Of a DNA stretch of 64,000 bases, positions 44,128 to 56,408 are shown in pieces. The position numbers were made by a program, and so were the translations under genes. Source of the stretch: Datura wrightii (taxonomy: Eukaryota; Streptophyta; Magnoliopsida; Solanales; Solanaceae); contig JASDFA010000020.1 in the NCBI GenBank assembly GCA_035772735.1, positions 107,849,501 through 107,913,500 on the forward strand. The letters are read 5' to 3'. Position 1 is the stretch's first letter; every line of letters begins with the position of its first letter. The notes under the pieces are model-generated. The model saw only the letters and a list, made by a program, of their open reading frames with translations. It did not search any database and was not told the origin of the DNA.

Positions 44128-45593
44128 GCTTTTCTTCTATCATTTCAGTTTCTGCCATTTGTCCTTGTGAACTTCATCTTATAAGCACCACTTTTTTTGA
44201 CACTAGTTCTCCCAAATCCTTATCATTATGAAGTGTTATTATATTGCATAGCTTCGGGTTACTCGTTAGGTAATTCTCCCTGTAGCCTTGTGTTCTAAGC
44301 TTCAGCTATCTATATCATCTATCTTTCTAGGTCTCTAACTGCTAGCTCATGGTTTTTTAAGTCTGCAGCTATCTTTGTCTGCTCCTCAACCATTTTCCTC
44401 TATTCATTCATTATCTCCCTCACCATATCTATTATGTTTGGTTGTGCATATGGGCTAATTTGCATGTGGTTGTTGAAAACTCTATTGTTGCTACCTTTGG
44501 TTGTCTATATTAGTTTTGACTTTGATTTTGATTACCACCCCAGAGAAATTTGGGTGGTTCTACTAATTCTGATAGTAGCTATTTCCATAGCTCTAATTTC
44601 CAGTTCTTCTACTTGCATTCCTTGCAAAATTTATGGATTCGAGGTTAGATCAAAATACGTCTGTTGGATGATCTCCACCACAGACTTCACAAAATAACTG
44701 AACTTGTTGCACTGCCTGAATCTATGGTTGACGTCGACTCAGTGAAAGATGCTTAAATTGGTTGTTGAACTGATTATGCATGGTTGCAATATATGCAGAT
44801 AATGTTGTGTAACCCTCAAACTCTAGCATTCCACTTACCTTCTTTATCATACATTTGTTACCACCACTATTTCATTCTGAATTACTCTATGAAAACTGGT
44901 TTAGGAGAGCAAGGAGCTCATCATATGTCTTCTCTAAAGTCCAACCCCTTGTTGCTGAATCAAGTAGAATTTTTGTATGTGGGTAAAGCCTCTTAATGAA
45001 TGTATGCGCATTACCTTCTTTGTCTAATTATGGTATGGAGAATCTTGGAGAAGCACCTTAAAACTCTCCCAAGACTGGTATAAGGTTTTGTCATCCCTTT
45101 TTTTGATGGTCATGATCTCATCTCTCAACCTTATAGTTTTTCCAGATAGAAAGAATTATGCAAGGAACTTCTCAGCGAGATCTACCCATAATGTAATTAA
45201 ACCTCATGAGATAAGCCTGTAAACTGCCCCCTCATATGTAACAGCTGCACCATATTCTACTTCAACTCAAACCTTTCTGTAGCTACATGTTTCATAATAC
45301 TGGAAGCTACATTCCCCATGAGTGGCACTGCCACATCGTGCACTATCATGGGTGCTTTCTCAGTTGTCATCTCTACTGGTGGTTCAATTACTTGTTGAAG
45401 CTCACACAAATTTAACTCCCTTTTTCTCTAATGAAATACTCATTTAGGCTCATCTTGGAAGTCAGTAATATTGTTCCAGCTTATAGTACGATGCATTCAA
45501 ACCTGCACCTGCAGAAGTGACAACTAAGATCAAGACGTTAACACCTACACAATAAATAGAAATAACTAAATCTAAATACAAGGCAATTTTAAA

Positions 45594-45611
45594 ATTCTAG
45601 CATTGATGCCA
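45594..45611 (-). other. E6 primer binding site remnant
   Basis: Minus strand TGGCATCAATGCTAGAAT. Compared with TGGCGCCGTTGCCGGGGA it keeps the TGGC..C..TGC frame, with mostly transition differences. Position between LTR and gag supports the call. Confidence 0.45.
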
Positions 45612-45972
45612 AAATCTTTTTCACTCCCAGTGTATGTGGTTTTTCAAGTACTACAATGATTATAAATAATCGGATGTCAAACCCATATAAATTTATGATT
45701 GACGAGTACTTGAGATAAACTATCACCTACAAGAAAGAAAGTGTTTTCGCATGAGTTTAGTTGTGTGAATTATTCTACTTTGAATATTTAACGACTAATG
45801 AGACGTAAATAGTTCAAAAGTTTTGATTATCAGTAAGAGACGAATTTCAGGATTATGATATTCCTAATAATTATGTTGCATATGAACTATCATTGTCTTA
45901 CATTAATTATTAAGCTATTGATTTATGGAGTTGATATTATGACTACGATTCTCTCAAACCTCTAGTTGCCTA

Positions 45973-48500
45973 TGTAACACCCCGGATAATTTGAGCGATA
46001 AAATCATGCTTTTGAGGTACGAATAAGAGTACATAATAGGCTAATAAGGAATTTTTATGAGTTATTTAAGTCACTCTAGGGTCGTATTTAAGATTGGATG
46101 TCGATCAAGTTGTAGAACAAAATTCGAAAAAAGTTATCGCAAAATTTCCTTCTTGAGATTCTTTGAAATTTAGATCAAATTTATCGAACCTTTTCTCCCA
46201 ATATATAAGGATTTAGGGGCTGTGCAGCCTATCATATCAAATCTCTATGAGTCTAGTTTCCATTGCATCAAACTGTTTGTCCATCCGACTTTGGAGCAGA
46301 GACATATTCGCGTTTTTTCGAGACTGCGCAAGCAGGCACCTCACAAGGTCTTAAGGCGGTGGAGGATTATTTAATCCCCTTTGGTCGGTTGTTGGTCATC
46401 AAAAATTTATTTTCCAGCATATATTTCGTATGAAACCTCTTTCAAGTTCTCTCCATGGTTTTCTTTGTGTTTTGGGGCTAGAATCCATGGCTCAACATGG
46501 TTTGGTGTCGGGAAGTCGGGAATCGCGTGTAGTCCATGGTTTGGTGTCTTTTCGGGGATGTTGGTGGCTGTTTCGTGGTGAATATGTTGGTAATAATTCT
46601 TCTGTTTGTTCTCCTTAGTGTTTAAGGTTGGTTATATATGTGTTCACCTCAGTAGGTTGTTGTCTCGGAGTTTCTACCGTCGAATTCCTATGAATCTTAT
46701 CGGGTAAGCTTCATTTGTCTTATTTTGTTGGTGAATTGTGTTGGCTGCGTTTTGGAAGAATTTTGGACTGATTTTAGGCATTAGGTTCATGGTGTTGAAG
46801 GCTCAAGTTCGTCTAGGCTTGAAGCTAAGGTATTTTAGGCTTGTCCCTCCCTTTGTCGGCATGAATTCCGTAGCCATTATCGGCGTGTTGGCGTGTGTGT
46901 TGGCTGTTTTGTGAAGGCTTGTGTTATGTTATTATTGAACTCTTGTGCTTCTATTTATATGGTGATAAAGGTGTGTATAAGGTGCTGTTTTGGTTGGTGG
47001 CTCGGGCTTGAGTGCGGAGAATCGTAGACATGAAAAATTATTAGGCTCGTGTCGAGAGGCCGTATGTGAGGCGTGTGGTTCTTGTAGAAAGTTGTAGGTT
47101 GTTTGAGTGAATAATATTAGGTGATTAATTGAAAAGTGAAAGAGGGTTTAGAGTTGTTAAGGTCGATGGTTGCGACTATTTGTTGTTATATTTAATTCGA
47201 AGGTCGTGTCGGCCGTGTTGATGGCACGTGATGACCGTGGTGACACTTGGGTTGGTTTAACCGTGTTCTTGATGTTAGTGGTGAGTAGAGTGGCTTGTGG
47301 GTTGTTTGATCATGTATTATTATTGTTGTTGATTGTGTGTGTGTTGTGTTTGAAGCCTTGTGGCTTGTGGATACCAGATGCACAAGAGTTGTTTCGGCTA
47401 GGGGTCAAGCCTGAGGTACCTTTTGGCTTGTGGATACCCAATGCACGAGAGTGTTTCCGGCTGAGGGGTTGATCCCAAGGAGTGATATGACCTACGGGGT
47501 TGAGGATGATGTCCTCCATAGTGTCGAGTTAAGACATGATTCGAGAGTGGTCCGACATGTCTGAGCCTTTCTGGATTGCTATTTGATTCTCCTCCGTTAA
47601 CTGTGCGCAGCCGAGAGAGAGTCCGGCAGTGCTTGATTGATGATGTTCACTGGCTGGTGTTTACTCTTGATATGCTTGGCATTATATTGTAATTGCTGCT
47701 CGTGTTATATGTTATCTGATAGCAGTGGATGCTAGATGTTGGCTGGTGCTAGTTGGAGGCCGTCGAGAGGTCTAGAGGCGATGATAGGTGAGCTATGTTG
47801 GCTAGGTGCCGCTGTGTTGTTTTTTACTTTTTGACTTGTTGGCTTATGGGGGCCAAGTAGGTTTTGTTTGTATGCTTGTTTGTACTTACCAGGCTTATCG
47901 GGGCCAAGTATGTTCTATGTGTTTACTTATGTTGAGTTCTCCTTCTGTTGTATCTGGTATATCTGTTGATCTCTAATCTATGTCTTCTACTTGTTTCTAC
48001 CTTTCATGCTTGGTACACTATTGTAATGACGCCCTAGTCGGGGCGCTGCATTCATGCCTGCAGGTGTGGTGGGTTGTTAGATCGAGTTCTTGGGTGCTGA
48101 GTGGAGTTCCAGCTAAGTTGGTACGCTCCAGATCTTTTGAAGTCGCCAGATGTTTGAGTTAAGGGTAGTTTTGGGTCCTGTCCCGTCATTTAATTATTAA
48201 TATATTCATAGAGGCTCATAGACATTGTTGTGGTTTTAGTATGTTGTTATAGGCCAAGTGGGTCATGTTGTATAGTTGTTTTCCATTTCACGGCCTTGAT
48301 GGCATATGGTATTTATTTTTTTTGGTTGGTTAGGTGAGCCAGCTTCCGCTATATTCTATCGTCTTATTCTGATTTTATAGTTGTTGTGTTGTCGAACCTC
48401 ATCAGTTTCGACCTTTGTTTTATTTTTGGGCATCGTGTATGCTCATATCAGGATGTGGCACTAGGTGCCAGTCATGCCTCCCCGGGTTTAGGGTGTGATG
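45973..48500 (+). repeat. Solo LTR S2 of another gypsy family
   Basis: Starts TGTAACACCCCGGATAATTT at 45973 and ends about 48500 in GGGTTTAGGGTGTGATG, a mutated form of the usual GTGACA end. Left flank GCCTA, right flank TCCTA (4 of 5 equal). About 2.53 kb, no primer site or coding region. It interrupts the E6 LTR. Internal ORFs such as 47170-47472 are not supported. The family is different from D1/S1 and lacks the ACGA(C/G)TCGT clusters. Confidence 0.6.
47362..47487 (+). repeat. 63-bp tandem duplication inside S2
   Basis: GGCTTGTGGATACCAGATGC at 47362 recurs as GGCTTGTGGATACCCAATGC at 47425, and the following bases (..GAGTTGTTTCGGCTAGGGG / ..GAGTGTTTCCGGCTGAGGGG) match with small changes. 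Two copies. Confidence 0.75.
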
Positions 48501-49684
48501 TCCTACCTATGAAGGTCTCATCTCTATATTTCTATGATCATGATAGTCACATAGATGCTTTTATATAACTCATTTGTAAGCCAATTAGGGTGAACTAGGC
48601 ATAGCTTTATTCAAGCCGCAAATCCACTCCCTAGTTTCCCGATTGAGGATCCTACTCTATTTGATCTTCGTCCTAACTCAACATCTATTTCTAAGTTCAG
48701 TTAAATAATATAGATTTATGCTACTGGCCGCAAAGTACTAAAATAGTAAGCTCAAGATCAAATAAGTAATGCAAGCGATAATTAAGCAATTCAGCTTAGT
48801 TTCATAATATCAACATTCATACTATAGTCACAACCTCAGAACTAGGGTGCTTAGCCACTCACAATAAGATTATACATATAATAATTCATAATCAATTTAA
48901 GAAAAGATAAAAGAATGAAGGTATAAGAAGTAACCCTAGAGAGAGAAGCTATTCTACGTGCTTTGTTGCGGTAAAAACTCCGAACATGACTAAAAATGTG
49001 TAAGGGTTATATTTATAGTGTTTAGAAAAAGACCCAAAAACCACCCAAAATCGGGTGGGACATGTAAAAATACGTCTTCCGTAATAACTCCTTTACATTA
49101 TGAGGCTCAGGGTGAGGGCATACGTCACTATGGCCTCCGCTCTACGATGTCTGTCCTCTATTCTTCACTTGGCATTTTCTTCATCGTCTAGCATCTTCAC
49201 CTTGTATGGAAAGATTCTCTGTGAGCTTATGTCTTGTCTTGAACCTTGCTCCGCGAGGTTGTCCTTGTATTCCATCCATAGCCAAAATCCCAAGCATCTC
49301 GCACCTTTCAGCTTCTTACCTCGCAAGGCGAGCTCCATCGTGAGCTTGCGTTTCGCTCTGGACCTCATACCACGAGGTAGCTGTTAGAATTCATACTTGG
49401 CCTATTTTGTTGTTCCTATGTTGCCTAACTCGTGCCACGAGCTTTATGGCAAGCTATGATCTCGCTTTAGGTTTTTCTTGGCGAGGCTCTTTGCTCCTTT
49501 CCATACTTAATCATTTTTAGCCACTTTCTTGGGTATTTCACCTATAATTCAACATACACACTAATAAGCTCCAATATGCAAAAATGACTAATAGTTAGGT
49601 GCATTTAGCTTATTTATTCTTAAATCAATGCATATATCTGAGTGAAACATGGCTAATATATGTATAAATACACCTAACATCAAA

Positions 49685-50933
49685 TATGCATATGATATCT
49701 AAAGTATTACTCAATATTTTTCAATAGTTAAATAATAATCCTCTCAATGATTTTTTCAAATACACAAGAGTTGTAATGAAGAATGATAAATTGTTGCCCA
49801 GTAAACTCAACTTATTCATAAGCAAATTTATTAGATGGGGATTAATGCCCCAAATTCTTATTATTTATTTCTTCCAAACCCTGTTTCATCTTTCAAGTAA
49901 AATTAGAGAGATTGACCGTGGTCAATATTTGGAATAACCAGCCATCAATTAAGAACAAGAAATAACAAATATCGAAAATCCATAATCATATATTAGCACG
50001 AAAATCCCATGAACAAAACACTTTTATAGGGTTCACAACCTTATTATAACATTTAACTACTCATACTATTGAAACGAAGACAATGCAATAAAAAATTTAT
50101 AAGTGCTTAAACAATGAAGGAAGATAATCACAAGAATTAATATTCTCTCCTCAAAAATGACAAAGAAAAATGATGTTCTATGCTCCGACTCGTGCGTACA
50201 AGTTCTATAAGAGATACTCTATAAAACCCCTACAAAATATTTATATTGGCCGACAAAATTGAAATAAAAATCTGATAAAAATACACGTCCACACCACTTA
50301 CGGACCAAAACAGTCATGTATAGTCTATAGTTCATCTTCCGCTCTCCATAAATAAATCAACCCAGTTTTTAGAAGTTCTACCGTAAATTCATATATGACA
50401 CATGAACTTGACATACGGTCAATAGATGGCAACCGTAATGGTTGACTAAAGGATCTACGCCATTGGAGGGTTCCTTCTTCTTGACCTGTGACCCGGAATG
50501 GACATATGGTCCATGGATCACCTCCACTATACATTATTTTATAGACCATAGATTTCACATATGATCTGTATACTTCAGGATCCATAAAATTTTGGTCATT
50601 GGATAATGGCTCCTCTTCATCACGATAAGATATACAACCCCGTATTTGAGTTTTATAGTCATATATGGTTCTGTATCTGGGCAGTTTGTTCAATACTTCA
50701 ACTCTAAGGCAACGAGCTCAATCTACGATCACATGTACGTCCCATACATGACATGTATGGTCTGCGACATGCCTAATTCTGAATTCTTTGCCTTTTTCTC
50801 CTTATTTTGGCTAATTTTCCTTTGAGCGCCTACAATAAAATATTTTAACATTAGAATCACGTGAAAACAAGCTAAAGAAAAATATAAACTTATGTAAAAA
50901 AAATCAAATGTGTTGTAATTTCACGACACATCA
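49685..50933 (-). repeat. Athila LTR fragment, outer part
   Basis: In sense it begins TGATGTGTCGTGAAATTACA at 50933 and shares ATAGGGTTCACAACC and the CTCAATAT..TTTCAA stretch with the E3 LTR. Its inner end is missing where E6 begins. The ORF at 50325-50693 (minus) has no family match I can see. Confidence 0.5.
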
Positions 50934-51016
50934 GTTGCGTTCACCTCGCAAAGTGAAGTCAACATAGACTGATCTCTATATTGAATGAATGCTTGAGAGC
51001 AGTTTTTTTACCATAT

Positions 51017-52489
51017 TGATATCGTCCAAAATTCACCTCACTATGGAGAGAGTACGCGGTTGATGCAATTTAATTATCCAACAAGGAGTCGGGATCGTAT
51101 CCACAAGGATTTTGTCTAGGTCTACAAAAATCAAGCAAATTCAAATATGATTTGGAAGATAATGATCTACTCACTTAGAGGTAAAAAAATATAATTAAAT
51201 TAAAGATAAGATGATTAGAGTTAAAATAATAGAAATAATGTGATGTGAATGAAGGAAGATAGATATCATCATATCTCACAAATTTCTCTTGTTTTGCCTT
51301 TGTGACTTTGTGATGTTTTTTTTGTCCCGCTTTTCTGAAAAATTCATTTTTGGTCTTCCTTTGGTCACACTCCCATCACTGGTGTTAATTGCTGCAAACA
51401 GGAACAACATTGTGTCTCTAGAAAAGTGTTCCCTTATAGGGTTAGCCCCTTAAATCACTCGACCGGGAGTGGTGAAAATTGGCTCTTAACAAATATGCAA
51501 AAAATATTATTTAGGCAATTGCTAGGTGTCACTCAACAATCCCAACAATTTCAATCTATAATTTTTTTAATTGATTAAAATTCAAATCAAAACTGATTGT
51601 AATTTGCCAATTGGATTAATCAAATTTCTAGGTGAATCCATTAAACAAGGTTTAAAGCCTTGAGTCATTGTTGATAGATTTTATCTAAAGCTCAATTGGC
51701 CTTTTCAAGACCAATTGAAGCAATCTGGTGTGATTGGATGACTTTCACCACTAGTTTCACTTTACAACACAGATCAATCAAATATTAGCAAGCCCATAAT
51801 CATTCCTCCCAACTAAGATCAATAGGGTTCACAAATCCCTTGGGTTGACAACTCTAGATTAGGGTTTAGTTACCCATAGAAAAGAAAAAGAGAAAAGTAC
51901 TAAATCGATCATGATCACTTACTTACCAATGAGAAGAGATAGAAAACTTGAATTGATCAATTAAACTTCAATAAATTCTTCAACCACATGGATATCTTTA
52001 AAGGAATGTAAAAACTATAAAAACTAACTCTATAGTCCAAAATTATCTATAACTCTCAAAAAATAATGAAAAAGAATTATTTATACTAAACCCAAAATTC
52101 CAACTAAAATTCAATTTCAGAGGGCCCAGGTTCCAGGGACAGACCATTTCTTCAACCATTTTTACAAAAGACTGTTTGTTTCTTGAACTGTTTTTTCAAT
52201 CGTCTTTTGATGTACGGACCATTTTTTAAAAGATTGGCCATTTCTTGAACCATTTTTTAAACTGCAATTTGAACACACGATCCATTTCTTCATCCATCCT
52301 TTTCGAGTGATTGTTGGCCTTCTCTGATTTAGAATGCGGTTGGAAGTGCGAAAAAATGCCTCCTCCCATCAACTCATGAAATTTCTGACCACTTAGCAAA
52401 ATAGTGTCAGTATTTACTTAATTTAACACGTAAAGACATATAAAACTCTATAAAAAGAAGTAGGAATATCTCGCAAAAACTCCGATACA
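51017..52489 (-). repeat. Athila LTR, nearly complete
   Basis: Plus strand starts TGATATCGTCCAAAATTCACC and ends ..CTCCGATACA (sense start TGTATCGGAG). About 1473 bp, colinear with the E3 LTR. The 80 bp between 50936 and 51016 may hold a decayed primer site. No matching 5-bp flanks were found, so it may be one LTR of a truncated element. Its right end cuts the coding remnant at 52490. Confidence 0.55.
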
Positions 52490-53119
52490 TCATACATTCC
52501 GCTTTACTACTCTCAGCATCAAATTTAGTGATGAATGGTGGCCTTTAAAATTTCTCAACAAACTTGCCTCTTCTAGAAGGTTCAGGGTCAAGTCTACTAT
52601 CCATTCAGAAACTTCGATAGTGATAGGCTGTGGAAACATCAGTTCGTTTGATCCCATTTGTTGATTGACAGATTGGTCCAACAATGTCATTATTTCTAAG
52701 TCAGTTGAAGACTATAATCATCACCATCAAAAATAGTCATTCCCGTTGTAGTTTCACTTAATGTGGAACATATTTTTAAATAAAATATAATAAATAAAAG
52801 ATAATGTTACATATATACCATAAACATACGATGTGGGAAATCTTATAAGATCAGTTGGTGGATATCTGAACTTTTACCTTATTGATGAGGGTTCGATTCT
52901 CGTATTGTAGTCCTCTTTCCTATTTCTCCTTCCCTTACCCCCAATTTAAAAATAATAGATGATGTGTTACCATCATTCGGCTTACCTTCAGAACCAATTT
53001 GACATGCTTTAGTCTTATCACAACGATCATTTTCACATTGCATGTCAATATGAGACTGTTTACTGATAGAGTAAGATAAACTAATGAAATTGATATCATT
53101 CTCACTAGCATTCTCAACT
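52490..53119 (-). pseudogene. Exon-like pieces of a Mutator/Ulp1-type element gene, truncated
   Basis: Exon 53119-52986 (minus): acceptor AGTTTTCTTCAG, 134 nt open, donor GAAG|GTAAGCC; product starts VENASENDINFISLSYS and contains DMQCENDRCDKTKACQ. After an intron, a terminal piece (52730-52490) can be read in two frames. One is open for 66 codons; the other contains SRRGKFVEKF, a stop, then RPPFITKFDAESSKAEC. The latter resembles the (S)P(Y/F)(V/I)TKF segment seen before the Ulp1 protease domain in Mutator-like elements, from memory. The LTR at 52489 removes everything downstream. Low certainty on family; the splice signals are good. Confidence 0.35.
52844..52900 (+). repeat. Possible tRNA-derived SINE remnant
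   Basis: TAAGATCAGTTGGTGG (A-box-like, 52846-52861) and GGTTCGATTCTC (B-box-like, 52889-52900) are about 30 bp apart, as in tRNA promoters. No cloverleaf forms around them and a C/T-rich tail follows, so a SINE head is more likely than a tRNA gene. It lies in the intron of the exon-like pieces described above. Confidence 0.3.
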
Positions 53120-53808
53120 CTGAAGAAAACTTATACCATATGACAAACATACAATTTAATTAAGTAAGAGTGAGGTAAGATTTTTACTGGAATACTTAAT
53201 TTTTAAAAAACGAAAAATTATATTGTATATCATTTAAGGCAATAATGCTACTAAATTTAGCTCATATTTTAACTTTACCTAATTTAGCCCAATGTTTATA
53301 TAAATTGAAACTTACTTTTCATTCCTTTGGCCAACAATACAAAACACTAATCTCTTCCTCAAATTTTATTTTTTATCCCCCAATTTTTATTTGCTTTTTT
53401 TTAGAAAATTTCAGAAATGACAATAATTTGAAGAAAAAAATAGGTTTAAGTAGCAATATTTACTTGTTTACATAAAATGGCAATATTTTATGTGTCATGT
53501 GTTGTATTTACCATTGGTAAAACATATCAAAATATAAATATAAAATTTGGTTAGGTGAGTGATTTTAGGAATTATGTTTCACATAAATAATCAGTTACCT
53601 TTTTTTACTCAACTGATAATTATTGCGTTCCTTAAATAAAAGGATTTTAATAACAAATAGAATTATTATTTACCATAACAACTTGTAAAACAAAAATAGA
53701 AAAAAGTTACGAAAATATTTTATTTCCTGTTACATAATGGTAAATCAGAATAAAGAAATAATAAATAAATAATTTATATTATAAAATACAGATAAAATAC
53801 TTATACAT

Positions 53809-54089
53809 GTATTTATATATATCTGTATACGTGAAATTCTAAAAAATTACATAAAAGATTATGTATTTGAATGTATCAAAAAGTACTAAAATGTATTTCT
53901 ATTAAAATAAATAATTTTCACTGATAAATACATAACTATTCAACAAAATACTATATAATTACTAAAATAAATATTGTCTACTGGTGAACACATAACCATT
54001 CAAACCAAAAATATATATTTGTATTTATATGTATCTGCATATGTAAAATTCTGAAAATGACATAAAGGATTATGTATTTGAATGTATCA
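53809..54089. repeat. Diverged 209-bp tandem duplication in AT-rich DNA
   Basis: TGTATTTATATATATCTGTA at 53809 recurs as TGTATTTATATGTATCTGCA at 54018, and the following 50 bp (to GAATGTATCAAA) match closely. The stretch 53130-54310 otherwise contains no coding frame that I can support. Confidence 0.65.
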
Positions 54090-54315
54090 AATACATATAA
54101 TACATAAACTATAAACATACACGAATATGATTTTCAAAATCAGAAAATAACTTACCCCAATTAACGAAATTTTCTAAAATCTATTTGAGATTCCAAAATA
54201 TCATAAAGATTTTATTACAAAAGAAATAATGATTTACACGGTTAAAGAATTTTATCTACAATATAAAAAATATATTTTTTAAATTAAAAAATAAATAAAA
54301 ATCATGAATGGAACT

Positions 54316-54610
54316 TACCTAATTTGAATGGATTCTAGAGACAAAAAAGGGAGAATTGCGAGAATCATGAGTTTGATAGGAGCAGAAATCGAGTTGATGA
54401 TGAAGAATGAGCGAGAGAGAGAAGATGGAAGTGGGGGTTGGGCAGTTATTGGAGAATTTTTAGACATTGAATATGGGCATAGTAAAAAAATAAATACAAA
54501 TTAAAAAAGAAAAAAATGGCACATTAAATGAAATAAAGTCATAATATGTAATTTTTTAAAACTGTGGCTATTATAAGTAAATAATTTCATAATTGTGCTA
54601 TGTTATGTAA
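54316..54610 (-). promoter_or_regulatory. Possible terminal repeat and leader of a Mutator-like element
   Basis: Minus strand from 54610: TTACATAACATAGCACAATT and ATAGCCACAGTTTT (terminal-repeat-like), then a leader with CCAACCCCCACTTCCATC, CTTCTCTCTCTCGCTC and a donor AAATTAG|GTAAGTTCC near 54316. This fits the 5' end of a transposon gene whose next exon could be 53119-52986. A matching repeat at the other end was not found. Confidence 0.3.
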
Positions 54611-55700
54611 CAAAATAATTTTTGTTTCTGCTTCTTTTTTCTTCTTTCTCTCTGTTTCCTTTTTTTTTTTTCTGATTCTTAATTGTTCTTGTTTTCCTGC
54701 TTTTTCATTCTTTTTTCTTTTTAGTTTTTCTGCTTCTTTTTTTTTTCTTTTTATGCGGCTACTTTCTTCTACTATTTTTTTTTTATTCTTCTTTCATAAT
54801 TTTTGTAATTAACTTTGTAGAGATTATGTGTAAATTTAATTTTTTTTTCTAAAAAGATATATGTAAATTTTTATAGATAAGTTACTACAAAAATATATTC
54901 GTGAAGTATTAATATTACATTGTTGATATCTAATATATTCGATGTGATAATGAATTTTATATTTTGATACTTAAAAACTGATTGAGAGTGATACTCATAT
55001 TTATCATTACAAATTTAAACATTAATTATTGGCTGAATTAAATTAAAAATTCAAAACTCCATTGTTGGAGTTCTTAAAAGTTAAACATTCACAAATGGAT
55101 TTTAAATTTGTTGAAAATTTTACAAAGTGATGATTGTAATTCATTGGTGGTGTCATTTCAAAGTTGTGGTTAAAACTTGATGAAGAATTAAGTGTTGCTT
55201 CTTTAATTTCTTGGTCCTTTTATTTTGTTGATTTGAAATAGTATTGCATAAAAAAGTATAAACTAGTTATTCGTAGTGGATTAATCGATAATATATCAAT
55301 TTTGTATGAGTTTGTATACTTTTATATAATCATGTAAAAGTGTGTATAAATACTTTTTATACACTATTATATATTTTTTACATTTTTATATAAAGTTAAT
55401 ATATTGTCTACAGTGAATGTATAATGTTGTATAATATTGTATATGAGTGTATAAATATTTCTTATAATTTTATGTAATGTTTGTATAATATGTGTATAAT
55501 ATTGTATATCGAGTTTTTAAACATTATTGTAAAAGGAAAAAAAAATTGTTTAATATTGTACACCGATATATATTATTGTATACCGAATTTGTTTTGGGCT
55601 ACAGAATTGCAAAGTAAGTTTTGAACTATATTTTTACAATGTAAATTTGATAATTGTATATTTTATAATTTTTCCATAAAAAATGACTATAAACAGTATT
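54611..55700. other. AT-rich stretch, no gene seen
   Basis: 54640-54800 is a T/C-rich low-complexity run. 55250-55600 is full of TGTATAAT/TATATTGTATA variants. Open frames here reflect base composition. It may be intron or decayed transposon. Confidence 0.5.
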
Positions 55701-56408
55701 GTTTTTAATGTATACCTCATGTATTTGGTAATTTTGAGATTAGATGCACCAATTTCACCATTATTCTTTTGAATAACCTTATTTTCCTTTTATGAACCTA
55801 TGCAGATATGATAATGTGACCAAAATAAAATAACCAGCGACGATTAAATCCTTTATATTATAGAAGAAATGACCTACATATGAATTAAGTGAAAAAAAGA
55901 TTTCAACTAATTTGCAACTATACAATTCCTATAAACATATATATTTAATATTTTAGTTTTTCAATTGTTTAAATTATATTTGATAATAAAATTTCATATT
56001 TTTCTTAAAAAAGATAATGTATACAATCACATTGTTATTTACCTCATAAGCTCGATTATCAGATGAATGTTGCAATGTCTTCTTCGCATAATTTTTTAGT
56101 AACATAAATTCGTTTCTAAGTTGTTGAAATAATTTTTAAAAATAATGCAAATAAATATGTGTGTTGAAGAAAAAAAATACAAAGACAACTATTTACATTA
56201 TCACATATATTAATATTCAAATCCTTTTCAAATTAATAGATAAAAATAACTTTGTAAAGACTACTTATAGAATTTTTATTTTGCCTTGTCAAATTCACTT
56301 TTCAGAACAAACTCAATCGAACAATTAAAATCTCTTTCTGAATATAGACCGGAGCTCCCCTTATAATGATTGTCGTTATTTGAACTAGGTGCGATTGATT
56401 CATTCTTA

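Larger units (their letters stand above)
41235..45590 (-). pseudogene. E6 gag and protease start, heavily mutated, split by solo LTR S1
   Basis: Fragments readable on the minus strand: the gag region near 45230-45060; NHPNFLWGGNQNQSQN at about 44560-44515, a typical Athila gag segment; MIEEKPMPTVVRPPPSFL, formed across the S1 insertion point; KEGATYKKFFDLLKQVHIKV (about 41565-41525); KYSKLIKDVVANKSL; and the protease start GHALCDLGASINLLPLSVF (about 41325-41265). The catalytic Asp codon is still present here. Many stops and frame changes; truncated by the E3 LTR just after RESRPTN. Non-functional. Confidence 0.6.
41230..49680 (-). mobile_element. Element E6: oldest Athila-type element, 5' LTR plus gag and protease start
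   Basis: In element sense: 5' LTR (49680 to about 45616, split by S2), primer site remnant (45611-45594), gag (about 45590 to 41640, split by S1) and the beginning of protease to 41235, cut off by the E3 LTR. Its TGTTAGGTGTATTTATACA start differs from the E1/E2 LTRs, so it is another Athila subfamily. It is inserted in, or adjoins, the LTR fragment at 49685-50933. Confidence 0.6.
45616..49680 (-). repeat. E6 5' LTR, interrupted by solo LTR S2
   Basis: Outer part 48505-49680 begins (sense) TGTTAGGTGTATTTATACAT and contains the GC-richer block with CACGAGGTAGCTG and CTCGCGCC-like motifs typical of Athila LTRs. The inner part 45616-45972 leads to the primer site. Without S2 it would be about 1.5 kb, usual for Athila. 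The weak ORF pair at 49100-49387 is not supported as a gene. Confidence 0.55.

Noticed and set aside
47170..47472. 100-codon plus-strand frame in S2
   Set aside because: It lies in a solo LTR, overlaps a 63-bp tandem duplication and shows no domain.
52844..52900. tRNA gene
   Set aside because: A- and B-box-like sequences are present, but no acceptor stem, anticodon arm or cloverleaf can be drawn; a SINE head is more likely.
53225..54605. Complete MITE or Mutator-like element between these points
   Set aside because: The right side looks like a terminal repeat, but no convincing inverted partner was found on the left.
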